Shown one piece after another: positions 39,605-47,453 of a DNA stretch of 64,000 nucleotides. Location: the NCBI GenBank assembly GCA_037045685.1, contig JBAOII010000036.1, positions 95,994 through 159,993 on the forward strand. The letters are read 5' to 3'. The notes beneath the pieces are model-generated. The model made no database searches. It saw nothing but the letters and a program-made list of their open reading frames with translations, and had not been told where the DNA came from. The stretch is from Competibacter_A sp037045685 (GTDB lineage Bacteria > Pseudomonadota > Gammaproteobacteria > Competibacterales > Competibacteraceae). The first letter of the stretch is position 1; every line of letters starts with the position of its first letter. Position numbers and translations under genes: made by a program.

Positions 39605-40864
39605 ATGCGTTGGCAAAAGACCGCCCGAGCCGTGATCGGCGCCCAGTTCGGCGACGAGGGCAAGGGCCGAGTGACCGATTATTACGCGGCCGAAGTCGGC
39701 GGTGATGGCATCGTCATCCGCTGCAACGGCGGGGCGCAGGCCGGCCACACGGTGGTGACGCCCGACGGTTTGCGCCATGTGTTCAGCCATGTCGGGAGCG
39801 GTGCGTTCGCCGGTGCGGCCACTTTTCTGTCGCGATTCTTCGTGTCCAACCCGATCCTGTTTTTCAAGGAAATCGAGAGCTTGGCGATCAAGGGCGTCAA
39901 GCCGACGATCTACGTCGATCCGCAAAGCCCCGTGACGACGCCTTACGACATGATGATCAATCAGATCGTCGAGCGGGAGCGGGGCGGGGATCGGCACGGC
40001 AGTTGCGGGGTCGGCTTCGGCGAGACCATCGAGCGCAATCTGACGCCGGCCTACGCCCTGACCGTCGCGGATTTGGCGGATCGGTCGGCGTTGGTGGGGA
40101 AGCTGGACGCCATTCGCCGGGATCACGCGCCGGTTCGGCTCGCCCGTTTGGGATTCGCCGACGCTTTCGCCCGGAACGCTGATCTGTTTCTGTCGGATGC
40201 CATTCTGGAGCGCTACGTCGAAGACGCCCGCCGCTTTGTCGAAGCGATCACCGTCGCCGACGCCCGGACCGCGACGTGCGGGCGGCATCTGCTGTTCGAG
40301 GGCGCTCAAGGTCTGTTGCTCGATCAGGATCGCGGTTTTTTCCCGCACGTCACCCGCTCGAATACCGGTCTGCATAACGTGCTGGAACTGGCGGAGGAAT
40401 TGGATTTGACGGAGCTTGAAGTCACCTACGCGACGCGAGCCTATCTGACCCGGCACGGCGCGGGGCCATTGCCGCGCGAGTTGCCGGAGAAGCCCTATCC
40501 CGGCGTGGTCGATGCCACCAACGTTCCGAACGCCTATCAGGGGACGCTGCGGTTTGGCTGGCTCGATCTGGATGTGCTCCGCCGCGCCATCGCCGAGGAT
40601 CTGGCCGATGCGGGTCGATTGCCGGGGCTGTCGATCAAAACCCGGCTCGCCATCACCTGTCTGGATCAGATCGGCGATGACAAGGTGAGGTACTACAGCG
40701 GGGGATTGCAGCGTCGGACCAGCATCGAATCGTTCGTTGCGGCGGTTTCGCGAGCCGTAGGCGCGAGCGATGTGCTGCTCGGTTTCGGCGCGGATCGGGA
40801 TTCGGTCGAATCGTGGGCAAAGGCAATTCGCGCGGCTTCCAATTCGTGTCTTGCCACCGTTTGA
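39605..40864 (+). CDS. Adenylosuccinate synthetase-like protein (divergent PurA paralogue)
   Basis: 419 residues starting just after the vWA stop. GTP-site motif VIGAQFGDEGKGRVTDYYA with the catalytic-base Asp of GDEGKG; NGGAQAGHTVV with the conserved His; LLFEGAQGLLLDQDRGFFPH and TRSNTG. The IMP-binding loop differs: GSCGVGFGETIERN stands where PurA has its STxxGIGP segment, and the C-terminal part lacks the usual RRGWCGWxD block. It may ligate aspartate to another purine nucleotide or have lost activity. Operon with the vWA and J-domain genes under an NrtR-like regulator suggests an accessory rather than housekeeping role. Confidence 0.8.
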   Translation: MRWQKTARAVIGAQFGDEGKGRVTDYYAAEVGGDGIVIRCNGGAQAGHTVVTPDGLRHVFSHVGSGAFAGAATFLSRFFVSNPILFFKEIESLAIKGVKPTIYVDPQSPVTTPYDMMINQIVERERGGDRHGSCGVGFGETIERNLTPAYALTVADLADRSALVGKLDAIRRDHAPVRLARLGFADAFARNADLFLSDAILERYVEDARRFVEAITVADARTATCGRHLLFEGAQGLLLDQDRGFFPHVTRSNTGLHNVLELAEELDLTELEVTYATRAYLTRHGAGPLPRELPEKPYPGVVDATNVPNAYQGTLRFGWLDLDVLRRAIAEDLADAGRLPGLSIKTRLAITCLDQIGDDKVRYYSGGLQRRTSIESFVAAVSRAVGASDVLLGFGADRDSVESWAKAIRAASNSCLATV

Positions 40865-40913
40865 CGCTACAATCCTCGTCCCCGCTTGGTCGGGGATAAA
40901 CGATTCAATTCCA

Positions 40914-41064
40914 TCCAGGTGTCCCACGCGGGAAGAATCGGGAACGCGGTGCGAATCCGCGACGTGCCCAACGCTGTGAGGGGGACCGCCCTGGCAACAC
41001 GCCACTGACTTCGGTCGGGAAGGCGCCACGGCGGGTCGAACCCGAGTCAGAAGACCGGCCTGGA
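40914..41064 (+). promoter_or_regulatory. Cobalamin (B12) riboswitch
   Basis: Outer stem TCCAGG (40914-40919) with CCTGGA (41059-41064). Core elements in order: GGGAAGAATCGGGAACGCGG, GGTGCGAATCCGCGACGTGCCC, the B12 box GCCACTG, CGGTCGGGAAGGCGCC, and GAGTCAGAAGACCGGCC. It lies upstream of bluB, whose expression it should shut down when cobalamin is plentiful, probably by hiding the ribosome-binding site since no terminator T-run follows. Confidence 0.93.
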
Positions 41065-41121
41065 AGGTCATCATTCGACGGCAAGGCCAGGCCGTCGGCG
41101 ATCCTTCATCCAGGGGACACC

Positions 41122-41892
41122 ATGAAGATCGAACTGCCCGGCTCGCCAGCCGACTCTGATCGCGCGACCACGATTCGCGCCGCCGTTTACCAAACCATCT
41201 TTTCCCGCCGCGACGTGCGCGGCCAGTTCGTGCCCGATCCGATCCCGGACGCCGTGCTGTCGCGCCTGCTCACCGCCGCCCATTTCGCGCCGTCGGTGGG
41301 GTTCATGCAGCCGTGGAGCTTTCTGCTGGTGCGCGATTCGGCGGTGAAGCGGCGGGTGTACGACGCTTTTCTGCGCGCCAACGCCGAGGCCGCCGCGCTG
41401 TTCGAGGACGAGCGGCGGGATCACTACCAGCGATTGAAGCTCGAAGGCATCCTCGACGCGCCCCTCAATCTCTGCGTGACCTGCGACCGGGATCGGGCCG
41501 GCCCGGTGGTGCTGGGCCGCACCCACAGCAAGGCGATGGATTTGTACAGCACGGTCTGTGCCGTGCAAAACCTGTGGCTGGCCGCCCGCGCCGAAGGGAT
41601 CGGCGTCGGCTGGGTCAGCATCTTCCACAAGGCGGCGCTGCGGGACATTCTCGGGCTGCCGCTGCGGATCATCCCCGTCGCCTATCTCTGTCTGGGTTAC
41701 GTCAGCCACTTCCGCGCCCGCCCGGATTTGGAAGCGGCTGGCTGGCGCGAGCGCCTGCCGCTGGAGCAGTTGGTGTTTCTTGATCGGTGGGGCGAGACCG
41801 GCGGCGAGGCCACCGCCGGATTGCGCGATCATTTGCGGCGAGATCAGGAGGATGCGGTAACAGCGCGAGGGTTCCCGACCATCGCCGGCTGA
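41122..41892 (+). CDS. bluB: BluB, 5,6-dimethylbenzimidazole synthase
   Basis: 256 residues. Nitroreductase-fold FMN enzyme that destroys its FMN to make dimethylbenzimidazole, the lower ligand of B12. Family motifs: FSRRDVRGQFVPDPIPD, AAHFAPSVGFMQPWSF, LNLCVTCDRDR, VCAVQNLWLAARAEGIGVGW and YLCLGYVSHF. The start is set by GGGGACACCATG. The cobalamin riboswitch directly upstream confirms the pathway. No other B12 synthesis genes lie in the window. Confidence 0.95.
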   Translation: MKIELPGSPADSDRATTIRAAVYQTIFSRRDVRGQFVPDPIPDAVLSRLLTAAHFAPSVGFMQPWSFLLVRDSAVKRRVYDAFLRANAEAAALFEDERRDHYQRLKLEGILDAPLNLCVTCDRDRAGPVVLGRTHSKAMDLYSTVCAVQNLWLAARAEGIGVGWVSIFHKAALRDILGLPLRIIPVAYLCLGYVSHFRARPDLEAAGWRERLPLEQLVFLDRWGETGGEATAGLRDHLRRDQEDAVTARGFPTIAG

Positions 41893-41970
41893 CCGCTCGG
41901 GAGATGCGCGGGCGTCATGCGCCGCCGCGAAGGATGCTCCGATTTCCCCGCTTTCAGATTGAAGAGGCGT

Positions 41971-42663
41971 TCAAGGGCGCGCTTTTTTCTTGTGTTCGGC
42001 CAGCCACGGCGAGTCGAACTCGACCGTGCGGGCGGTGTGGTCATCGTACTTCCACGATGAGCCATCCTGTTGAATGATACCGAGAAAGCAAGTGTCCTTG
42101 CCGGCATACTTGATGGTCCTCTGGCCCGTGGCGCTACCGCCCGCCCAAGGCTCCAGACAGAGAAACTCGTTTTGAGGCGAGCATCCCGCGCCCGCTCCGC
42201 CCGGCGCGGGGCGGCAGCGATGCCCCACGACACCGACGTAATGGCCGCCCAGCGACACCCGCACGGGCTTCTTGTCGCGAAGGCTGTCGATGACCAAGCG
42301 GGCCGCGTCAAATCCGCGCTTGCCGATATCGAGCGATTTCGGTTGGGTGTTGCTCCAGCCCATGTATCGGGTGAAAACGATTTTGATCAGCGATCCACAA
42401 TACAGCTTGCCATCCACCGTTTTCAGAAATCCGGCGTTGTTCTGGTTCCAGGGTATTTTGCTTTCATCCACGTCGGTATTGAGATCGCTTTCGTTGAGCA
42501 ACATCTCATAAACCCGATGGCGGTCATTCAGCTCTCCCGATGGGTCCATCTGCTTGTACCAGTGCCCGACCGGTTTGGCTTCTGTCTTGACCTGATGGAG
42601 ATAATGCCAGATCAAGTCGGTTTCCCAAGCGAGATCGGGGGCGTGTGTGCAGGCGGTGGTCAT
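41971..42663 (-). CDS. Unknown protein with possible papain-like Cys-His-acid site
   Basis: 230 residues, no signal peptide. Candidate catalytic residues in the right order for a papain/C39-like fold: C89 in KLYCGSLIKIV, H141 in VSLGGHYVGVVGH, acid E171 in FLCLEPWAGG. The pattern strand-G-H-Y/W-V-x-V-V-G-H then strand-x-E/D-P is common to peptidase_C39-like and amidase effectors. No sequence family recognised. Last gene of a seven-gene minus-strand run; 46 bp after the caspase-like gene. Confidence 0.55.
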   Translation of the reverse strand: MTTACTHAPDLAWETDLIWHYLHQVKTEAKPVGHWYKQMDPSGELNDRHRVYEMLLNESDLNTDVDESKIPWNQNNAGFLKTVDGKLYCGSLIKIVFTRYMGWSNTQPKSLDIGKRGFDAARLVIDSLRDKKPVRVSLGGHYVGVVGHRCRPAPGGAGAGCSPQNEFLCLEPWAGGSATGQRTIKYAGKDTCFLGIIQQDGSSWKYDDHTARTVEFDSPWLAEHKKKARP

Positions 42664-42709
42664 CGCGGTGGTCCTCGTTCGAGCAGGTCAAAAGGGGTCG
42701 ATCATCTCG

Positions 42710-43504
42710 CTAGATATCTCCGACTGGCGGAACGGCGGATGTGCGAGAACGCAGGATCGGACCCATGTGCACCGGGCAATGATCCAATAGTTTCGCTTCG
42801 TCTTTGGTGCGATTGTAGAAGCTGATTTTGGTATCGACACCCGACTCCCCTCTGCCTACCATCACCGTGATGATCGGCCAGCCCCCTTTGGGCGCTTCAT
42901 CGAAGTAATAATTGAGCAGATGGGTATTGGGGACGGGAGGCGCACCAAAGTAACCGTATTGATCGTTTAGTTTCGCCAAAAATTCCTTGAAACTGTCCAG
43001 TTCCTTTTTGCTCCATTTGGTGATTTGATCGCGAGTGGTGATCGCGTTGCCTTTCTTATCCGTGTATTGCATGATCCGCGTCAGGGGTCGGCAATTGTTG
43101 CCGAGACCCTGAGCGGACTGCGTGGCGCTGGGTTTGTTGAAAGCCGCGATGATCATGGCTTCAAATTTTTTGTGTACTTGGCAGGCGTTCAGGGTTGTCC
43201 AGGCCGGCCCATACGCCTCCCGCCATTTTTTGAACGCTTCATCATCGTTGAAAAGTTTGCGAATTTTGTCGGCATCGTAGACGCCTTCCACATCTCGCTT
43301 TTTGAGGTGGCCGCCTTTGGTAGCGATCACATCTTCGGCGCCATGGATGCTGATGACCAGCCGCCATGAAACATCTGGCTTTATTTGGATGAGCTTTTCT
43401 TTCATCGCTTCCAGACTATCGACATAAATGCCATTGCCCGAGTTGAGTTTCTTGTCGCCCACGACAAAATAAATCACGCGGGCTTCCGCTTGCTTTCTTG
43501 GCAT
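42710..43504 (-). CDS. Unknown protein with possible caspase-like (clan CD) His-Cys dyad
   Basis: 264 residues. A hydrophobic strand WRLVISIHGAED ends in His-Gly (H54), and a later strand AWTTLNACQVHKKF ends in Ala-Cys-Gln (C108). Strand-HG then strand-xCx is the arrangement of caspase, gingipain and CHAT proteases. The rest, with YGYFGAPPVPNTHLLNYYF and a C-terminal GESGVDTKISFYN, is unfamiliar. No signal peptide. Upstream and downstream genes are also hydrolase-like, which favours an effector-type island. Fold assignment is inference. Confidence 0.5.
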   Translation of the reverse strand: MPRKQAEARVIYFVVGDKKLNSGNGIYVDSLEAMKEKLIQIKPDVSWRLVISIHGAEDVIATKGGHLKKRDVEGVYDADKIRKLFNDDEAFKKWREAYGPAWTTLNACQVHKKFEAMIIAAFNKPSATQSAQGLGNNCRPLTRIMQYTDKKGNAITTRDQITKWSKKELDSFKEFLAKLNDQYGYFGAPPVPNTHLLNYYFDEAPKGGWPIITVMVGRGESGVDTKISFYNRTKDEAKLLDHCPVHMGPILRSRTSAVPPVGDI

Positions 43505-43582
43505 GGCGTTCTCCTAGTCAATTTGCGGAACAATTGTCAAAATTTGATTTTGTCAGCGGCTCTGTGAAGACGATGGATAAAA

Positions 43583-43885
43583 TCAACTTTCCGGCTTCGC
43601 TGCCTGATTTTGTTCTCCACCGTTGATAGAGGGATAAATGCCGGGATCGCCGATGCAGCCAGTCCGACCGCTTCTGATATTCAGCCAGCAGCCGCTGCGC
43701 GAATCGACCAGATAACGCCCCGGCGCGATGCGGGTATTGAGCCGGGTTTGAACGGAAATCCACTCGGCGGCACTCAACTTTATTCCGTTGATTTCAACAG
43801 TCGAATCACGAGGAGCGCCGACCACATCGAGGCTCGCCAATCCAATGCCGATCAAACCGATGATACGGGTAACTCGCTTGGTCAT
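43583..43885 (-). CDS. Small secreted protein of unknown function
   Basis: 100 residues. Signal peptide (IIGLIGIGLASLDVVGA), then a short domain with INGIKLSAAEWISVQTRL and APGRYLVDSRSGCWLNIRSG, two cysteines and a Gln/Lys tail. AGAGGAGATGGC precedes the start. No family recognised. A Cys-containing periplasmic protein of this size could be an immunity or inhibitor protein for the neighbouring hydrolases, which is speculation. Confidence 0.55.
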   Translation of the reverse strand: MTKRVTRIIGLIGIGLASLDVVGAPRDSTVEINGIKLSAAEWISVQTRLNTRIAPGRYLVDSRSGCWLNIRSGRTGCIGDPGIYPSINGGEQNQAAKPES

Positions 43886-44061
43886 TTGCCATCTCCTCTA
43901 TTGCTGAATCGGGTTTGGTTAAATTCACCTCAACCTAATTGCAATCGGGTTGCCAGGATTGTCGAAATGGCAATATATGATTGCAAGTAATTGTTTAAAT
44001 TTATTTAATAATGAGATAGCTCATGCCGAGGACCGGTCTGGCATTATCGGCGGCAACAAAA

Positions 44062-44100
44062 AATCCCAAAATATTGGGAATTACCCCTTATTTTGGGATT
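44062..44100. repeat. 12-bp perfect inverted repeat (hairpin)
   Basis: AATCCCAAAATA (44062-44073) and TATTTTGGGATT (44089-44100) around a 15-nt loop, in the 477-bp gap 43886-44362. No T-run follows on either strand, so it is not a standard terminator. Confidence 0.7.
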
Positions 44101-44117
44101 CGCAAAAATGGACGGGC

Positions 44118-44145
44118 GGCAAGACCAATTTAAAATTGGCTTGCC
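44118..44145. repeat. 28-bp near-palindrome
   Basis: GGCAAG (44118-44123) pairs with CTTGCC (44140-44145), and CCAATTT with AAATTGG inside, leaving one bulged A. It lies 17 bp from the terminator end of the second candidate small RNA. Confidence 0.65.
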
Positions 44146-44161
44146 GTGGATTGCGGTGATC

Positions 44162-44300
44162 GAAAAAAAAGCCGCTGACTGAGCAGCGGCAAATTTGCCA
44201 ACCCACACCACAGAGAAGGAAAGTGTACCTATCCTGACGCCCGGTACGAGGCATTAACTGCGCGCGATCACCGAAGCCAATACCGGCCTTTCTTTAGAGA
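44162..44300 (-). ncRNA. Candidate structured small RNA, copy 2
   Basis: On the minus strand it ends in stem GCCGCTG (44171-44177) with CAGCGGC (44184-44190) followed by T8 (complement of 44163-44170). The inner hairpin is GTACC (44225-44229) with GGTAC (44243-44247) around plus-strand loop TATCCTGACGCCC. Against copy 1 at 35400-35545, the loop, ATCGCGCGC, GCCTCG and GGGTTG blocks are retained, while both arms of the inner stem differ compensatorily, and the terminator stem has changed sequence but kept its form. Confidence 0.45.
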
Positions 44301-44362
44301 AACGTGCGCTACTGATCGCCCGCCAGACCCGCGATCGGGCCGGCGAACGCCTGACCGCCGGC

Positions 44363-45295
44363 TCAAAGCGCGGAAGATTGCTCGATGCGCGGGCAAACCA
44401 CATCCCGGACCACCTCGAAGTGGCCTTTCAAGTAGGGAAACACTTTTTGCCAATAGATTTCGGTTCTCGGTTTGTCGAGCAGCGGATCGGTCTCTTTGCG
44501 CATCCATTCATAGGCATCGGTGATAAATTTGGTTTGAAAATCCTGGTAGGACTGAAACGCGATGCGGTCGATCAGCGTGCCGCGCGCTTTCAGCGCGGGG
44601 GCCAAAAAAATGTTCTTGCGGTTGGGGTCGAAGATGGGTTTGTTGATGGTGCCGTTCACCAGTTTCAGCAGCTCGACCGCCGAAACCTTGTTGCTGCCGT
44701 TCGCGACATACAAATACAGCTTGGCCTTGGCTTTGTTGGCGTGAATCCACGCGCTCCAGGTGCTGGCGGGGCCGTAGATGCAGTCGAAGCCCCAGCACTC
44801 TTTCAGGTTGGGCTGAAGGCCGCCGAGCGTTTTCACCGCGTCCCGCATCATCAGCCCGCCCGCCGAATGGCCGGCGATGATGAGGGTGCCGATGCGAAGG
44901 TTTTTGATGCCCCAAAGATCGCCGAGCGCGGTCAGCACTTGTTCGAGATAGAGCTGGCAGCCCTTGCCTTCGCCCAGCGCGCCCAAGCCGATGCTGCCGC
45001 GTTTGAGGTCTCTGTAGCCGAGCCAGGGCGCGATCAGCGCCACGTCCTTTTTGGCGGCGAGCACGCTTTGCCGAAGGGTCGGTTCGTAGTCGGAACTGGG
45101 GCTGAAAATGTTTTTGACGCCGGTCACGTAATACCCGTGCAGCCACAGGATCACGTTCAGGGTGTCGGTTTTACCCTGGTGGACGGGCGGCAGATAGACG
45201 CCGGTTTCCTTGGTGCAGGCGTGCTTGCCCTCGGCGAAGAGGGTGGTCCCCTGAACCGTAGCTTTATCGTCCACCACGAACTTGCATTGGCTCAT
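44363..45295 (-). CDS. Alpha/beta hydrolase (putative lipase/esterase)
   Basis: 310 residues. Oxyanion region VILWLHGYYVTG, nucleophile S144 in IIAGHSAGGLMM, and a late His in LKGHFEVVRDVV as catalytic candidate. The segment WGFDCIYGPASTWSAWI recurs as WAFDCMYSGEGDEWIRW in the hydrolase at 46377-47201, so the two are distant paralogues. No signal peptide. It is in the same minus-strand run as an M23-like protein and two protease-like proteins. Substrate unknown. Confidence 0.75.
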   Translation of the reverse strand: MSQCKFVVDDKATVQGTTLFAEGKHACTKETGVYLPPVHQGKTDTLNVILWLHGYYVTGVKNIFSPSSDYEPTLRQSVLAAKKDVALIAPWLGYRDLKRGSIGLGALGEGKGCQLYLEQVLTALGDLWGIKNLRIGTLIIAGHSAGGLMMRDAVKTLGGLQPNLKECWGFDCIYGPASTWSAWIHANKAKAKLYLYVANGSNKVSAVELLKLVNGTINKPIFDPNRKNIFLAPALKARGTLIDRIAFQSYQDFQTKFITDAYEWMRKETDPLLDKPRTEIYWQKVFPYLKGHFEVVRDVVCPRIEQSSAL

Positions 45296-45404
45296 CGAGG
45301 CGCCCTCGGATTGATGGATCGGCGCGGCGCTCTACCGCTCGCCCCGAAATATCCGGCCGCCGCATCTTCCCGAGGCGACCGGGGCAAGATGCGGGGCGGG
45401 GCGA

Positions 45405-45905
45405 TCATGGCCCGAACGCGCAGCCCTTCGGATAGGTGGTCGCGCCCAGCAGCGCGCAACCGTCGAGATAGCTGGTCGGATCGATCAAGTCCGAACGGCG
45501 CTGGTAGGGCGGATTGGAGCGGACCGTCAAGGGGCCGGAGCCGGTTCCGTCGTACAGCTCGAAGTGCAGCATGGAATCCACGTACATTTTGCCGACATAA
45601 GCGATCAAGCTCCCTTCGGTCACGGTAGAACCCACAGCGATGCCCGAAGCGACTTTTTCGATCTCGCAATAGCGCACCACTTTCCCCGAATCCAGCTTGA
45701 ACTCGATGGCGTAGGTGCCGCGATAAAACAGATAGGGCCCGTAGGTGACCTTGCCGTTTTCCACGGCGTAGATTTCGGTTCCTTTCGGCGCGATGAGATC
45801 GCAGGCGGCATGTTTCCTTTTGCCGTCGTCGCGGTTGGCGCCGAAACGGCGACCGCCCGTTTTATAGCTCTGGGTGGGTACAAAAGGTAATGGAAAAGTA
45901 GCCAT
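45405..45905 (-). CDS. M23/lysostaphin-like peptidase domain protein
   Basis: 166 residues from ATG 45905, behind AAGGAG; a TTG five codons upstream is less likely. The M23 fold is indicated by RKHAACDLIAPKGTEIYA (H-x-x-x-D zinc ligands) and SMLHFELYDG. In canonical M23 enzymes the second motif is H-x-H; here the first His is Met, so one catalytic residue is missing while the zinc-binding His is kept. It may bind or cleave peptidoglycan weakly. No signal peptide, unlike most cell-wall-remodelling M23 proteins. Confidence 0.75.
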   Translation of the reverse strand: MATFPLPFVPTQSYKTGGRRFGANRDDGKRKHAACDLIAPKGTEIYAVENGKVTYGPYLFYRGTYAIEFKLDSGKVVRYCEIEKVASGIAVGSTVTEGSLIAYVGKMYVDSMLHFELYDGTGSGPLTVRSNPPYQRRSDLIDPTSYLDGCALLGATTYPKGCAFGP

Positions 45906-45916
45906 CGTATTCTCCT

Positions 45917-46360
45917 TCAATCGCCCAGTGGGACAGGTTTGCCTTGCAGGACCTTCTTCGCGATCTGGCGAAAAGACCGCGCGTCGAACGGTCCGCCATA
46001 AAATTCGACGATGAGTTGGCCGTCCTTGAGATAGGCCGTCGGCTCCGTGGCGCCGGCGCTCATCTCGAAGACGACTTTTTTCGCTTTGGACTGGAACAGC
46101 TTGAAAGCGGTTTTATCTCGCTTGCAGACCGTATCCAGTTCGGCTCGCAATGAGTTCACCGCTTTGCGAAACGCTTGCACGTCCTCGGCGGTCGCCACTT
46201 CTGGAGCCAGAACGCTGCCGATTTCGGCGGGCGCGCCAGAACAGACGGTCGGGTTTCCATCGGGAGGCGGTGGAATGGCGCCGGCCACCGGACCCGCCAA
46301 AAGCGCCAGTATCGTGATAAAGGCCAGCCACATCGGCCTCGCAAACAGTCGCATCGTCAT
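45917..46360 (-). CDS. Secreted protein of unknown function
   Basis: 147 residues. Signal peptide (WLAFITILALLAGPVAG), a Pro-rich mature start (IPPPPDGNPTVCSG), then a helical middle (VQAFRKAVNSLRAELDTVCK) and TAYLKDGQLIVEFYGGPFDA. Two cysteines may pair. It lies directly upstream of the M23-like gene with a 12-bp gap and is probably cotranslated. No family recognised. Confidence 0.6.
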   Translation of the reverse strand: MTMRLFARPMWLAFITILALLAGPVAGAIPPPPDGNPTVCSGAPAEIGSVLAPEVATAEDVQAFRKAVNSLRAELDTVCKRDKTAFKLFQSKAKKVVFEMSAGATEPTAYLKDGQLIVEFYGGPFDARSFRQIAKKVLQGKPVPLGD

Positions 46361-46376
46361 CGGAACTCCTCGATCT

Positions 46377-47201
46377 TTAGAGAAAGGCTGGAATGAAAGT
46401 TCGGGGAAACGAGTCGTGGGCGAGATTTACCACTTCGACATCGGCGTTTTGCAATGGATGGGTGCGGTGGCGGGTCGCGGCGAGAATTTTCTCCGCTTCC
46501 GCTCTGGGCTTGCGCGACCACTGATGGGTGGACGCCCGCACCCGAAACCGTTTGGATGAATTCGCGCGACACCACCTGATCCACTCGTCTCCTTCGCCGG
46601 AGTACATGCAATCGAACGCCCAGACTTGCTCGACCAAGGGCAGATAAGTCGATGAAGATTTGGCCGCCGCCCGCAACGCTTCGCCGCCGCCCGAGTGCGC
46701 GGCGAGAATCACCGCCGGCGGATTGGGGACTTGAACCGGGCAAGGGCGCGACGGCGTGGCGTATTCGATCAGAACCCGCAAACCGCTCTCGATTAGCGCA
46801 GTCAAACCGGGGCCGGTCTGAAACCGCCCAAACGCCGAATGATGGCCGCCCCAAGGTTGAATCAAGGCCACCCGCTTGCCGCTCAACAAGGGTCGCAAAT
46901 CGCGAGTGCTCGGATTCGACCGGAGGTAGGCTGGCAAGTTGGCCACGCTGTTATGGCCATGGAAATAAACCAGGGTCGGCACGCTTTCGGCGGCCGTTAT
47001 TCCCGCCGGCAGAAAAGCCATCGCATCGCCGATCGAAGCGCCATTAAGATAGACGGGGAAAAAATGCGTGGTCCCGTTGGCGTCGGTCGTGGAGGTCACC
47101 ATGTCGCAAAACTCCCGGTTACAAAACAACGAAAGCCCAAGCGTCGCCCACAGCGCCAAGACCAACTCTTTCGCCGCCTGCTTTCGCGCGGCTTCCGGCA
47201 T
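46377..47201 (-). CDS. Alpha/beta hydrolase (putative esterase)
   Basis: 274 residues; a Met at residue 34 (MVTSTTDANG) could be the true start. TLVYFHGHNSVANLP forms the oxyanion loop, S170 in ILAAHSGGGEALR is the nucleophile, and NLAHDSFPRTF near the C-terminus offers the His. It shares the WAFDCMYSGEGDEWIRW block with the hydrolase at 44363-45295. First gene of the minus-strand island. Confidence 0.7.
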   Translation of the reverse strand: MPEAARKQAAKELVLALWATLGLSLFCNREFCDMVTSTTDANGTTHFFPVYLNGASIGDAMAFLPAGITAAESVPTLVYFHGHNSVANLPAYLRSNPSTRDLRPLLSGKRVALIQPWGGHHSAFGRFQTGPGLTALIESGLRVLIEYATPSRPCPVQVPNPPAVILAAHSGGGEALRAAAKSSSTYLPLVEQVWAFDCMYSGEGDEWIRWCRANSSKRFRVRASTHQWSRKPRAEAEKILAATRHRTHPLQNADVEVVNLAHDSFPRTFIPAFL

Positions 47202-47453
47202 AACCTCTCAAATTGCAGATTTCAGAGCGTTAATTGAGTCAGAGCACGATGTGTGCCAGCCTGGACGGATTGGCCGGTTCTGCGCGCATCGAGCGGGACA
47301 AAGGGCCGGTCGAGCGTGTCGTCTCTCGCCGAAGCATTTACCGGCAAGCGGCAGTACGGTTCAGATTGGCACGGTGCGAGCCGGGTTGATCGGCTCAAAT
47401 TGGTTGGCGGTCTTGCTGGGCGAACCCGCCTTGGGCCGGCCGAATGCGGGCGG

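Noticed and set aside
44268..44507. Short minus-strand ORF across the second candidate small RNA
   Set aside because: It is not conserved in the copy at 35400-35545 and lacks a ribosome-binding site, so the repeat is better read as non-coding.
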